Source: Bacteroidales bacterium UBA1725
GTDB taxonomy: Bacteria > Bacteroidota > Bacteroidia > Bacteroidales > UBA932
NCBI GenBank assembly: GCA_002315815.1
Contig: DCIN01000013.1
Location: 1-18,076, forward strand
Length of the DNA: 18,076 bases
Direction: 5' to 3'
Shown here: piece by piece, positions 7,701 through 14,550 of the stretch
Layout: every line of letters starts with the position of its first letter
Position numbering within the stretch: the stretch's first letter is position 1
Notes under the pieces: model-generated
Database searches by the model: none
Told to the model about the DNA's origin: nothing
The model's input: only the letters and a program-made list of their open reading frames with translations
Made by a program: the position numbers and the translations under genes

Positions 7701-7911
7701 CTTCCTCGGTGATCCAAGGATTGAGCCTCTTCAGGGCCTTACGCAATTCTCTCTTGAGAAGAATCTCCTTATATGAGTTTCTGCCCAAGGTGCCGTTCGG
7801 ACCAAGGATTTCCTTGTCATATGCGAAGACAACATCCCACCCCAGTTCGTTCTGGAGCAGGTTGCCTGCACTGTCCTGCACAAGTTTATTTTCAGAATAG
7901 TCGTATGCCAT
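4777..7911 (-). CDS. hsdR: Type I restriction enzyme, R subunit (HsdR)
   Basis: The protein has 1044 residues, the normal size. The N-terminal nuclease of the PD-(D/E)xK type shows Asp150 (HRRTDIVGF) and Glu164-x-Lys166 (FVELKR). The helicase motor has Walker A HTQGSGKS at 298-305, Walker B/DEAH at 402-405, motif III GFTGTPL at about 426-432 and a motif VI QTIARANR in the second RecA domain. A helical C-terminal region, used to dock on the methylase, completes the protein. It translocates DNA and cleaves far from unmethylated recognition sites when bound to HsdM2S. The start ATG is 14 bases after the hsdS stop, so it is last in the M-S-R operon. No inactivating change is seen, so the system looks functional. 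Confidence 0.96.
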   Translation of the reverse strand: MAYDYSENKLVQDSAGNLLQNELGWDVVFAYDKEILGPNGTLGRNSYKEILLKRELRKALKRLNPWITEEDMTDVINKLEEHNSTQTLMQINEEKYFMLRDGIKVKKTLPNGQVEEATAKVINLADPMDNHFLAVKEMKIDGDIYHRRTDIVGFVNGIPLLFVELKRQDIDVENAYTDNYSDYQKTIPHLFYYNAFLMLSNGMQAKVGTLGSKYKFFHEWKRLQESDPDKVDFETMLRGICDKRNLIDLFENFILFDSSNGTTTKILARNHQYLGVNEAFEAYKDRKLNNGKLGVFWHTQGSGKSYSMVFLAQKIRRKCEGSPTIVVLTDREELNNQISSTFFNCHLLGSAKNAESMVATSGANLIGRLKDNPSFIFSLIQKFNNTQETPIIPSYDILIMSDEAHRTQNGVFADNMMRLLPTASRIGFTGTPLFTSDNITERTFGGYVSTYDFKRAVEDGATVPLIYENRAEKIEDLENPDINDRILEAIEEADLDVDKQEKLEKEFANEMYLLTTEKRLRVVAKDFVKHYTDVWQSGKAMMVCLNKVTTVRMYNYVQEYWAEAIAELEKDIKKSVSEQEVKELTVKLDWMRSTIMRVVISQEQNEINTFEKWGLDITEHRKVMETRELDKEFKKKDNPFRVVFVCAMWLTGFDVKSLSCLYLDKPMKAHTLMQTIARANRVDDGKENGLILDYIGIIKALRNALANYTASREGGDGNIPTIDKAELLNRVNENVAMCTALLHENGFDIERLIAAKDFEKLSVLRDGADSVSEPLEVRKRYTIAASQLANLWRYLDRDDISAELRSRKEAVIAIHKLLQKQRKHIDITDLSVVISGIINENIEVRETNQTSTQLDISKINFDRIRAEFAKDKNKKLLLKQVEEVLQERMAKLAETNPARVDFFKRYQAIIDEYNKEQDRASIEKTFEELLKLSEELNVEQKRYVREGFDDDEQLAVFDLLFKDSLSKEDVKKVKGVSKELLAKVKELLHEYDHPFDKQETRANIEILIRDILWQDLPESYDTDSINTYMTSVYGYMYQRYGQCV

Positions 7912-7925
7912 ACTTGCGACAATAA

Positions 7926-9125
7926 TTATACTTCAATTTCTCCGTTCATCAACTTTGGAAGAAGGCGGTCACGGGCTTCAACTAAAAGTGGTATCTGTTT
8001 AGATAGAGTTTTTAGTCCACTGACAATCGGACGGACTTCTTTATCAAACAATGCGGCAATATCATCCGATGGAACAACAATTTTCATGGATTGGAAGTCC
8101 TTCCACCTTACATAAGGCATTGTTGTCCCGACTGAAATCTTTGTCGCGTATTGGATTGAAGAATCCTCGAATAGCAATAAGAGGAGAAAAGACCATAGAT
8201 TCCTTTTCTTTGCATTCAACACAAAACATGTACTACGTGTTAATCCGTGTCCCATTGCAACACAAACTTTATGGAAGTATGGTCGCATTGCTCCAAACAA
8301 TATATCACCATCTACAAATGATACAAGAGAACTCTCTGCAAGAGTAATATTCTCAACATCTGAATACACCAAAGATTTTTTCGGTAGGCAATCTATTGGC
8401 ACATAATAATCATACTTGTCTCTATTATCTTTGCTCTCCCTGATTCCAGAATCAATAGCCATATCTCCCAACACGCATTGGTTCCATCCCTCCGGTACTC
8501 CATCGACCACTTTCACATTCTCGTGTCCAGGGAAACGAAGATCAACAAACCATTCCTTGTATAGCCTCTGAGCAGCCTCTTCAAGGAGCTTGATCTGCTT
8601 CTGGTAGTTGTCTATCAACAAGTCATAACGCATTAACAGAGCAGCAATGTCATTCTGTGCCTTAATGTCAGGAAGGTCAATCTCCATTTTTAACAGGTCA
8701 TCGTTGGCAAGGCTTGCACGTGTAGTCATCGACGAGAAAGCCATAAACTTACCTCTAAACTTTGGAGACCTTAAATAGTATCCAATATACTCGGGAACAA
8801 CCTCATTAGTAAGAGGGCGTAATCTTTTTGTAAAACCATTGTATGTAGCATGAGGGTAATCCTTCAAAGCAACGGAACTCATACCTAGTTCATCCATGGT
8901 TTCGCTTGTTCTTGTAATGAAAACATCACCACGTTGAATTGAACAAGCCTCCTGTTCCTTTTCTGTTGATTGAACTAGAGAAGATAATTCATCAGGAAGG
9001 AACCAATGGTTAAAGACATCCGAGAAGGTCAAAAAAGGGCACCCACTCCCAAAAAACTGTCTGCCTTTTGAGAGTCCGTTATGGACTGAGTACAAGTCTC
9101 CAAGTTTGACTTTTCTAATTATCAT
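7926..9125 (-). CDS. hsdS: Type I restriction specificity subunit (HsdS)
   Basis: The protein has 399 residues from ATG 9125, which overlaps the hsdM stop as ATGA; a TTG 15 bases upstream is rejected because the ATGA coupling decides the start. The first target recognition domain is about residues 1-155. The conserved central helix with NDIAALLMRYDLLIDNYQK and the 'LYKEWFVDLRFPG' linker covers 157-200. A second recognition domain (about 215-345) begins at VPEGWNQCVLGDM, and the second helical repeat ends in LVEARDRLLPKLMNGEIEV. The two domains set the bipartite target, which cannot be predicted here. By eye the gene, especially its first half, is richer in AT than hsdR and the 5' part of hsdM, suggesting that the specificity region was exchanged. 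No second hsdS, inverted repeats or recombinase are nearby. Confidence 0.93.
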   Translation of the reverse strand: MIIRKVKLGDLYSVHNGLSKGRQFFGSGCPFLTFSDVFNHWFLPDELSSLVQSTEKEQEACSIQRGDVFITRTSETMDELGMSSVALKDYPHATYNGFTKRLRPLTNEVVPEYIGYYLRSPKFRGKFMAFSSMTTRASLANDDLLKMEIDLPDIKAQNDIAALLMRYDLLIDNYQKQIKLLEEAAQRLYKEWFVDLRFPGHENVKVVDGVPEGWNQCVLGDMAIDSGIRESKDNRDKYDYYVPIDCLPKKSLVYSDVENITLAESSLVSFVDGDILFGAMRPYFHKVCVAMGHGLTRSTCFVLNAKKRNLWSFLLLLLFEDSSIQYATKISVGTTMPYVRWKDFQSMKIVVPSDDIAALFDKEVRPIVSGLKTLSKQIPLLVEARDRLLPKLMNGEIEV

Positions 9126-11032
9126 ATCAACTTCTCCCAATTCTTTTGAATCTCATCCATCAAGGAAGAAGCTTCTCGGTTAAGTTCATTCAACTCACAA
9201 TGGATCTCATTCATCCTCGTCTTAAAGTCCACTCCGTCATCCTCCGCTTCTGCCACACCCACATACGCTCCAGGAGTAAGAGAGTAGTTCTTCTCCTCAA
9301 TCTCTTCAAGGGTTGCAATCTTGCACAAACCGAGAACGTCTTTATAATCTCCATCAGTCCCGAACTTATCGGTCAACCAAATAGCCTCTCTCACAACAGT
9401 TTGTAGAGAAACAATCTCCGAAAGACATTGCTCATTATGAAGAATGACTTCTTTCAAATCTTGCTTTTCAGTACGATTCTTAACATTCTTGAGTTTGTCT
9501 TTGTCATCATTGATTTGCTTTTTGAATGTGGTTTCAAGAATATTCAAAGCCCCTAAGACGCCTGAAAAAGATGGATTCTTCGGATCAATCAAAGATGTAT
9601 CATACCAGATTCCACTGTCATGTTCATAGACATATTCATTGATGGTCCGCCAATATTCATCAATTAAGGCCTTGTACTTATCGGTCTCACCCCTGTAAAG
9701 GTGAACGATTGCCTGAAGGTTCCTGAGCTGCCACTCCGTCCATTCGTTGAGAGTGCGGTCCACAACGGTGTAGTATTGCCTTGCGTCTATAAAGAGAACC
9801 TTATCCTTCAGCTCCTTCTTCTTTCCCTTGTCGAAGAACCAAAGGGAGCATGGCAACGAGAGTGTGTAGAAGAAGTTGTTACCCACACTCACCATCACAT
9901 CGACGTGGCCGGTCTTCACAAGCTTCTCACGGATGAGCTTGTCCTTGTTGGCACTGTCGGTAGCCGACGAAGCCATGACGAAACCGGCACGTCCTCTTGC
10001 ATTCAGGTATGAATAGAAATATGATATCCAGAGATAGTTTGCATTGCCAATCTCCTTAGTCTTGTCGTTGTATCCAGGGAGACCGAACGGAAGTCTGCCC
10101 GCACTGTACGCCGTCTCGCAGTTGACCTTGTTCACGTTGAAAGGTGGATTGGCCATCACATAGTCGCACTTGCCCTCAAGGTTCCAGAAGTCATGGTAGA
10201 ACGAGTTTGCAGCATCACCTGAGACAACCTTTCCGTTGAGTCCGTGCACAGCAAGGTTCATCAGACAGAGCTGGGCGTTGTATTCCACCTTCTCCTGTCC
10301 GTAGAAAGTCATCTGAGTATTGGCGTTATTGCCTTCGGCATTGATGAAATCTCCAGACTGGATGAACATACCTCCTGATCCGCAAGCCGGGTCGAGCATA
10401 ACTCCGTGCTCAGGTTCAAGCACGTTCACGAGCATCTTCACGAGAGACTTCGGAGTGAAGAACACACCGTCATCTGAAGCCACGGCCTTGGCAAATTTCG
10501 ACAGGAAGTACTCGTAGATACGTCCCATTACATCGCCGCCGACATCATCAAGGTTCTGGTTATTGAAGATACGCAGGAGCTTGGCAAGAATCTCATCAGG
10601 CAGATACGTGTAGTTCTTCGGAAGGATACCCTTGAGTTGCTCGCTCTGACCCTCCACTAGCTTCATGGCGTTGTTGATGACCTCACCGAGGCTGTTCAAC
10701 GGATTGCCGTCCTTATCTTTAAGGCCAAGGGCAGAGATACCGTCAGGCAGGTTGACCAGATAGTCGTACCTTGCCTCCTCTGGCAGATAGAGGGCATTCT
10801 TCGCTCTGAAGTCCCTTTCCTCCACAGGCATAACCCTTCCGCCACGTGACGGTCTGCTGGCATCTATGTCTGCCTTCACCATCTTGAACCTGCCGTATGC
10901 ATAACGCAGGAACAGCAGTGCCAGTGTAGGCATGCAGTACTCGTTCGATGTAAGCTTGGAGTTCGCTCTCAGCTCATCTGCCGCCTCCCAGAGGTCAGCC
11001 TCGAGCTTCTTTATATTGACGTTATTTGCCAT
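9122..11032 (-). CDS. hsdM: Type I DNA N6-adenine methyltransferase subunit (HsdM)
   Basis: The protein has 636 residues, somewhat longer than the classic ~500-530 because of an extended C-terminal part. The N-terminal helical HsdM_N domain occupies about 1-150. The methylase shows the SAM-binding motif DPACGSGG at 214-221, a FTPKSLV lead-in at 192-198 and the catalytic NPPF at 295-298, and it belongs to the N12 class. It methylates adenine in the HsdS-defined target and forms part of the restriction complex. Its ATG lies inside the small upstream gene (11-bp overlap) and its stop overlaps hsdS by 4 bases. Base composition drops to more AT-rich from about 9700 downward (C-terminal third), continuing into hsdS. 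Confidence 0.96.
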   Translation of the reverse strand: MANNVNIKKLEADLWEAADELRANSKLTSNEYCMPTLALLFLRYAYGRFKMVKADIDASRPSRGGRVMPVEERDFRAKNALYLPEEARYDYLVNLPDGISALGLKDKDGNPLNSLGEVINNAMKLVEGQSEQLKGILPKNYTYLPDEILAKLLRIFNNQNLDDVGGDVMGRIYEYFLSKFAKAVASDDGVFFTPKSLVKMLVNVLEPEHGVMLDPACGSGGMFIQSGDFINAEGNNANTQMTFYGQEKVEYNAQLCLMNLAVHGLNGKVVSGDAANSFYHDFWNLEGKCDYVMANPPFNVNKVNCETAYSAGRLPFGLPGYNDKTKEIGNANYLWISYFYSYLNARGRAGFVMASSATDSANKDKLIREKLVKTGHVDVMVSVGNNFFYTLSLPCSLWFFDKGKKKELKDKVLFIDARQYYTVVDRTLNEWTEWQLRNLQAIVHLYRGETDKYKALIDEYWRTINEYVYEHDSGIWYDTSLIDPKNPSFSGVLGALNILETTFKKQINDDKDKLKNVKNRTEKQDLKEVILHNEQCLSEIVSLQTVVREAIWLTDKFGTDGDYKDVLGLCKIATLEEIEEKNYSLTPGAYVGVAEAEDDGVDFKTRMNEIHCELNELNREASSLMDEIQKNWEKLI

Positions 11033-11237
11033 CGTTCTCTTCCTTTATCCTGCACACTTCAGCATAGACCTCTGGCTTTGTCTCCTTCAGCTCATCAAGC
11101 ATGCTGTTCAACATACACTCATAGGTCATTGGACGGTTATCAACAATGATAAACGCCTGACGCCATATCTTCAATTCCTCTATCAGAGGCTGCGGAATAC
11201 GGATCGTGCCGTAGTCCTTCACTGTCTTATCGTTCAT
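11022..11237 (-). CDS. Small ribbon-helix-helix-like protein leading the hsd operon
   Basis: The protein has 71 residues, starts 19 bases after a TATATTTG -7 box and overlaps hsdM by 11 bases, so it is the first gene of the restriction operon. Residues 9-15 (YGTIRIP) can form the single strand of a ribbon-helix-helix DNA-binding fold. LIEELKIWRQAF would be helix 1 and TYECMLNSMLDELKE helix 2, followed by a charged tail. This is a fold guess from pattern, not a firm family match. If right, it may control expression of the methylase and restriction genes. Alternatives are a small accessory protein of the complex or a peptide whose translation couples to hsdM. Confidence 0.6.
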   Translation of the reverse strand: MNDKTVKDYGTIRIPQPLIEELKIWRQAFIIVDNRPMTYECMLNSMLDELKETKPEVYAEVCRIKEENDGK

Positions 11238-11256
11238 GGGTAAAATCTTGCTCTCT

Positions 11257-11264
11257 CAAATATA
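11257..11264 (-). promoter_or_regulatory. -7 box of the type I restriction operon
   Basis: On the minus strand TATATTTG fits TAnnTTTG and lies 19 bases before the ATG of the small leading gene. No good -33 TTTG is visible 19-21 bp upstream. Confidence 0.55.
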
Positions 11265-11439
11265 GGAAATAATTCTTTTCCATTCTACATTCTTGTGGCA
11301 ATATTGTAACAATCATCACAAACTGATGCCGATCAGTTTCCTCGTTGCGATTTTTCCTCGTTGCGCTGGGCGACATCAGCGAAGCCTAAATGTATCAGAA
11401 TTGCCCCTGAGAAGGGATCAATGTCCTCTATGTGTAGAT

Positions 11440-11475
11440 AATAATTGAAAATTCCACCAGCAAAATAATTGAAAA
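11440..11475 (+). repeat. 24-bp spaced direct repeat upstream of the istB relic
   Basis: AATAATTGAAAA occurs at 11440-11451 and again at 11464-11475, separated by TTCCACCAGCA-like sequence. Its position just before istB suggests that it is what remains of the istA-istB junction of an IS21-type element. No istA coding sequence or element end is recognisable. Further upstream, TCCTCGTTGCG is also repeated (11339-11349 and 11355-11365). Confidence 0.4.
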
Positions 11476-11503
11476 AGGGACCAAATTGTCCGAATAAGAC
11501 GCG

Positions 11504-12063
11504 ATGGACCACTTCACAAAAGACTCCAATCTCATCGGAAGATATGCCAAGGAACTCAAACTGCCCACTGTAAAGGAATCATTGGAGGACCTGCTTTCGG
11601 ATGCTGCAGAACAGCATTGGGCTCACCTTCACTTCCTCTGCATCCTGCTTCAGAGAGAAGTCGAGCAACGCTACGAGAACCGCAAATTAATACGAATAAG
11701 GAAGGCTTCCTTCCCTCAGATGAAATGCCTTCGAGACTCTTGACTTCATACGCACGGGCAGAAATATAATAATGTATGGAAGGTTATTCGGTTTTCTATA
11801 CAACGGTCTCTCATCTACTCACCCAAATCAGGGAGGCAAAGTCGGCGAAGACTCTACAGAGTCTTGAGGCTCGTTTCTAAAAAGATGATTTCTCTTAGAT
11901 CCGGTGCCAGAACTACAATAATAACAACAAACCTCCCGTTCACGAGATGGTAGGAGATTATGAAGGACAAGGTCCTATGTTCTGCACTTGTCGACAGGCT
12001 TTGTCATAAGGCTCATCTTGTCAATATCGTGGGACAGTCATACCGCATCAAGGAAACTCAAAA
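11504..12063 (+). pseudogene. istB: Degenerate istB, IS21-family transposition helper ATPase
   Basis: Four blocks of IstB sequence follow in the right order. First comes the N-terminal domain (11504-11743: RYAKELKLPTVKESLEDLL, REVEQRYENRK, RIRKASFPQMK). Then come LDFIRTGRNIIMYG (11739-11780), MEGYSVFYTTVSHLLTQIR to LEARF (11776-11877), and LRSGARTTIITTNLPFTRW, a TAG (11951), then VDRLCHKAHLVNIVGQSYR (to 12063). The blocks are in different frames with stops between. Missing are the linker after the N-terminal domain, the Walker A GNPGTGKT segment and the Walker B segment, so no ATPase activity is possible. Intact IstB is about 240-250 residues and is translated after the IstA transposase, which is absent here. 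This marks past insertion of an IS21 element in this island. Confidence 0.85.
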
Positions 12064-12114
12064 TATACCTTTTTTAAATCCACTTTGGGGGAAATCGACG
12101 TTACGCTCTACAAT

Positions 12115-12357
12115 ATGATAACCATTAATCTTGACATAGTGCTTGCAACAAGGCGAATGACGTTGAGCGAACTTTCCGAAAAGGTTAACGTGAATCTTAC
12201 CAACCTTTCAATCTTGAAGACAGGTAAGGCTAGAGCCATTCGTTTCACTACACTCAATTCCATCTGCAAGGTGCTTGATTGCAAGCCGGGAGACATTCTC
12301 GATTATGAACCGGACCCTGAGGGGATTCAAGTTTTGGAGGATGACTTGGATGCATAA
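12115..12357 (+). CDS. YozG-type HTH transcriptional regulator (Cro/CI, HTH_26)
   Basis: The protein has 80 residues from ATG 12115. A TTG extension to 12085 would run into the istB relic and adds no domain. MITINLDIVLATRRMTLSE is followed by the recognition helix region LSEKVNVNLTNLSILKTGK, then 'IRFTTLNSICKVLDCKPGDILDY'. This is the standard pattern of the small YozG/HTH_26 family. Members are normally paired with a DUF2975 membrane protein gene; none is present, and the gene instead follows IS21 debris. The neighbour may have been lost in the IS-mediated event, leaving an orphan regulator. Targets are unknown. Confidence 0.85.
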   Translation: MITINLDIVLATRRMTLSELSEKVNVNLTNLSILKTGKARAIRFTTLNSICKVLDCKPGDILDYEPDPEGIQVLEDDLDA

Positions 12358-12639
12358 AGGCTTATGCATTTTTGACGTGAAAGCTCAAGATTATCCGGCA
12401 GCTGTTCTTGATGGTCAGGATATCAAGATTGGTTCATTGTCAGTGTTGCCATCATTCAACCTTGACTCCAGGGATGGTGCCCTATGAAAACCCATAATAT
12501 GATTTCACAACAGGGACATACAAACAAGTAATGGTGGATTGGTCTGAGGTACAGAATCGGATGTCAGTCGAGCATTTCTAATGACTGTATTTTCTTTTTG
12601 TTTCCAGTGGAGCCGATATCAACGCATATATGTGTGCAG
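12358..12639. other. Intergenic stretch, possible gene debris
   Basis: No gene is supported. On the + strand, out of frame with the preceding regulator, a stretch reads AQDYPAAVLDGQDIKIGSL then SVLPSFNLD before a stop at 12487. This looks protein-like but has no start of its own and no recognised family. The rest is featureless. No terminator hairpin with a T-run was found for either the regulator or the convergent ATPase gene. Confidence 0.3.
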
Positions 12640-13773
12640 TTACCCGTTAATCAGAAACTCAGCAGCATTCTTTGGTGAGACTGTTTCAAAAGAAGCCTCC
12701 GGATACGTACCAGTGAACTGCGCCGGTATCTTGACTTTTTTGTCAGGGTCCCATTTGAACTCAAATGCCGACAACGTTCCGTCCTGAACTTCTATCAAGT
12801 CCACTTCCTTCTGCTGCTCAGTTCTCCAGAAATAACTGGAAATGCATTTCTTCGAATATTCGTTGCTTTTCTTGCGCTCCGCTATCATAAAGTTCTCCCA
12901 CATATGCCCTATCTCCTCTTTCGCACGTAAACTGAGCGGGGTGAAGTTCTCAAGAACCGCATTTCTGATACCGAGATCATAGAAATATATCTTTCGGCTG
13001 AATTTTAACTCGTTACGGAGGTTCTTTGCGTAGGAAGGCAGCCTGAAGACTATATAGCACTTTTCCAGAATGTCAATATACTTCTCCACTGTCTTGTCAT
13101 CAATCCTGACGGTCTGGGCTAGTTCGTGGTATGATACCTGGGAGCCTATCTGAAGGGCAAGAGCCTGTACCAGCTTGACTAGCTTATCTCCTTTCGCCAC
13201 CTTGTCCATCGACAGGATATCCTTGTACAGATAGCTGTCTGTCAGTTCCTTCAGGATCTCACGTTCTTTACCCGGATTCATTACCACCTCCGGATAGTAT
13301 CCGAAAATCATCCTGTCCGCAAACGAACGCTCCTCCTCAATGAGCCCGTTGTGAGAGACCATCTCGGAAAATGATATAGGATACAACTGATACTCCCTTT
13401 TCCTTCCTGCAAGAGTGTCTCCAAGTGATGATGCCAGCTGAAAAGAGGAACTGCCTGCAGCGATCAACTGAATATCCGGAAGATGGTCAGTGATAAGTTT
13501 CATAGTGTCTCCTATCCCGGATATCTTCTGAGCCTCATCAATCACCACCACTATGCAATTTCCAAGAATGAGTTTTAACCTGGTAAGCGAAATGCCGGTA
13601 AGGGTGTCCCTGTCGGCAGGGTCATCTCCGGTGAACCATTTCACATTGTCGTTCCCGGAAAGAATAATATCCATAAGGGTGGACTTCCCGACCTGCCTTG
13701 GACCAAGAAGGACGACAGCCTTCCCATCGGAAAGGGTCTCTCTGATACTATTCTCTACTTGTCTTTTTATCAT
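12640..13773 (-). CDS. AAA_14/DUF4143 ATPase
   Basis: The protein has 377 residues from ATG 13773; a longer frame to 13839 was rejected because a full promoter (TTTG, 19 bp, TATATTTG) lies between and would not transcribe it. The AAA_14 domain shows Walker A GPRQVGKS at 24-31, a Walker B strand IVVVIDEAQ with Asp79-Glu80, and an AAGSSSFQL sensor segment. The C-terminal DUF4143 region holds an EVDLIEVQDGTLSAFEFKW stretch, the D...ExK layout of a PD-(D/E)xK nuclease-like fold. This family is common and multicopy in Bacteroidales; its role is not settled, with proposals ranging from DNA handling to mobile-element association. It is monocistronic here, and the -7 box 4 bases from the ATG implies leaderless mRNA. 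Confidence 0.9.
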   Translation of the reverse strand: MIKRQVENSIRETLSDGKAVVLLGPRQVGKSTLMDIILSGNDNVKWFTGDDPADRDTLTGISLTRLKLILGNCIVVVIDEAQKISGIGDTMKLITDHLPDIQLIAAGSSSFQLASSLGDTLAGRKREYQLYPISFSEMVSHNGLIEEERSFADRMIFGYYPEVVMNPGKEREILKELTDSYLYKDILSMDKVAKGDKLVKLVQALALQIGSQVSYHELAQTVRIDDKTVEKYIDILEKCYIVFRLPSYAKNLRNELKFSRKIYFYDLGIRNAVLENFTPLSLRAKEEIGHMWENFMIAERKKSNEYSKKCISSYFWRTEQQKEVDLIEVQDGTLSAFEFKWDPDKKVKIPAQFTGTYPEASFETVSPKNAAEFLING

Positions 13774-13777
13774 AGCG

Positions 13778-13808
13778 CAAATATAGCATTTTCCGAATTT
13801 CTTGCAAA
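13778..13808 (-). promoter_or_regulatory. Consensus promoter of the AAA_14 ATPase gene
   Basis: On the minus strand TTTG (13805-13808) is followed by a 19-bp spacer and TATATTTG (13778-13785), a full match to the Bacteroidota -33/-7 consensus. Only 4 bases separate the -7 box from ATG 13773. Confidence 0.8.
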
Positions 13809-14550
13809 ATAATAGGAATACAATCCTAATATCTTTCAATATTTTTGGATTATGGGAGTTCTATATGTTCAGGAATTACCGCCAAGTTATACCATCCAGG
13901 AGCCTTCTCGTGTCTTGCGTGTAGCTTCTTTGTAGTATGTGGAAGTTCAAGCAAACCACTCAATTCAAGAAAGATTTCAAAGAATACGAGCACAACAAAT
14001 AGAAACTCGTTTCTCTTATGTATGTACTTTCTCAATTGCGTGAAAAGGGTATGGTCAGAGTTATTCTGCAAATAGCCTATAGACGCCTACGGATTGAGGA
14101 AAAAGGGTCATCTGCAAATTTTCGTGGAAGCCCATCCCATTATTATGCATAGACTTAACTTGAAGAATGTCGTGTATTCGGAAACGGTGGTTGAGGATTT
14201 GGCCTGCGAGGTATCATTCACCTTGTAAGTGAATCTCAAGACATCTTCCAGAATACGCATTTGATGGATAACGATTTGATTGAACTTCATCAACCTTTCA
14301 GCTTGAGGCGTTCCGTCATTGATAAACACAGCATTCCAGTTTTCCCTATTTGTCCCGTGCGCAGAACCGGTCTTTTACGCACGTCGGGCCAATGATATAA
14401 TGTTCCTTGCGTAAATAATGGCTTTTGACGCACCGCAAGCGGAATCCTTTTGATTTTGCAACATTCCGCTACTTTACGCGCAACTCCTGCTCTGCGGGAA
14501 GTGTTGTTATGTGGACTCCACGCCACTCCCTACCATTGATAATCCGGGTT
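13786..14550. other. Decayed or non-coding region
   Basis: No intact gene is recognised in 765 bases. Short frames on both strands are either composition-driven or look like debris: a toxin-like N-terminus at 13937-14002, and on the minus strand a stretch KAPGWYNLAVIPEHIELP ending near 13850 and another around 14108-14329, neither matched to a family. The part 14354-14470 is rich in inverted repeats (see findings). Confidence 0.45.
13937..14002 (+). pseudogene. Possible remnant of a YafQ/RelE-like toxin gene
   Basis: ATG 13937 opens a 21-codon frame MWKFKQTTQFKKDFKEYEHNK ended by TAG. The FKKDFK pattern a few residues after the start is typical of the first helix of YafQ/RelE-type mRNA interferases. 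After the stop the same frame continues for ~45 codons with no clear match to the rest of the fold. No antitoxin is adjacent. This is weak evidence, resting on one short motif. Confidence 0.3.

Noticed and set aside
5440..7776. Two long + strand open frames (321 and 359 codons at 5440-6405 and 6697-7776) opposite hsdR
   Set aside because: They lie fully antisense to a well-supported HsdR with all catalytic motifs; their translations show no domain and the openness follows from hsdR codon use.
7926..9140. Phase-variable, invertible hsdS locus
   Set aside because: There is only one hsdS, no silent partial copy, no inverted repeats seen around the recognition domains, and no recombinase gene in the window.
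12275..12487. Open frame of 70 codons overlapping the YozG-type gene
   Set aside because: Its first third is an out-of-frame shadow of the regulator and it lacks a recognised domain; only the part after 12380 looks protein-like, so it was noted as possible debris.
13850..14071. Minus-strand frame of 73 codons
   Set aside because: The first part is hydrophobic and composition-driven with no promoter or family match; only its last residues look protein-like, so no gene is called.
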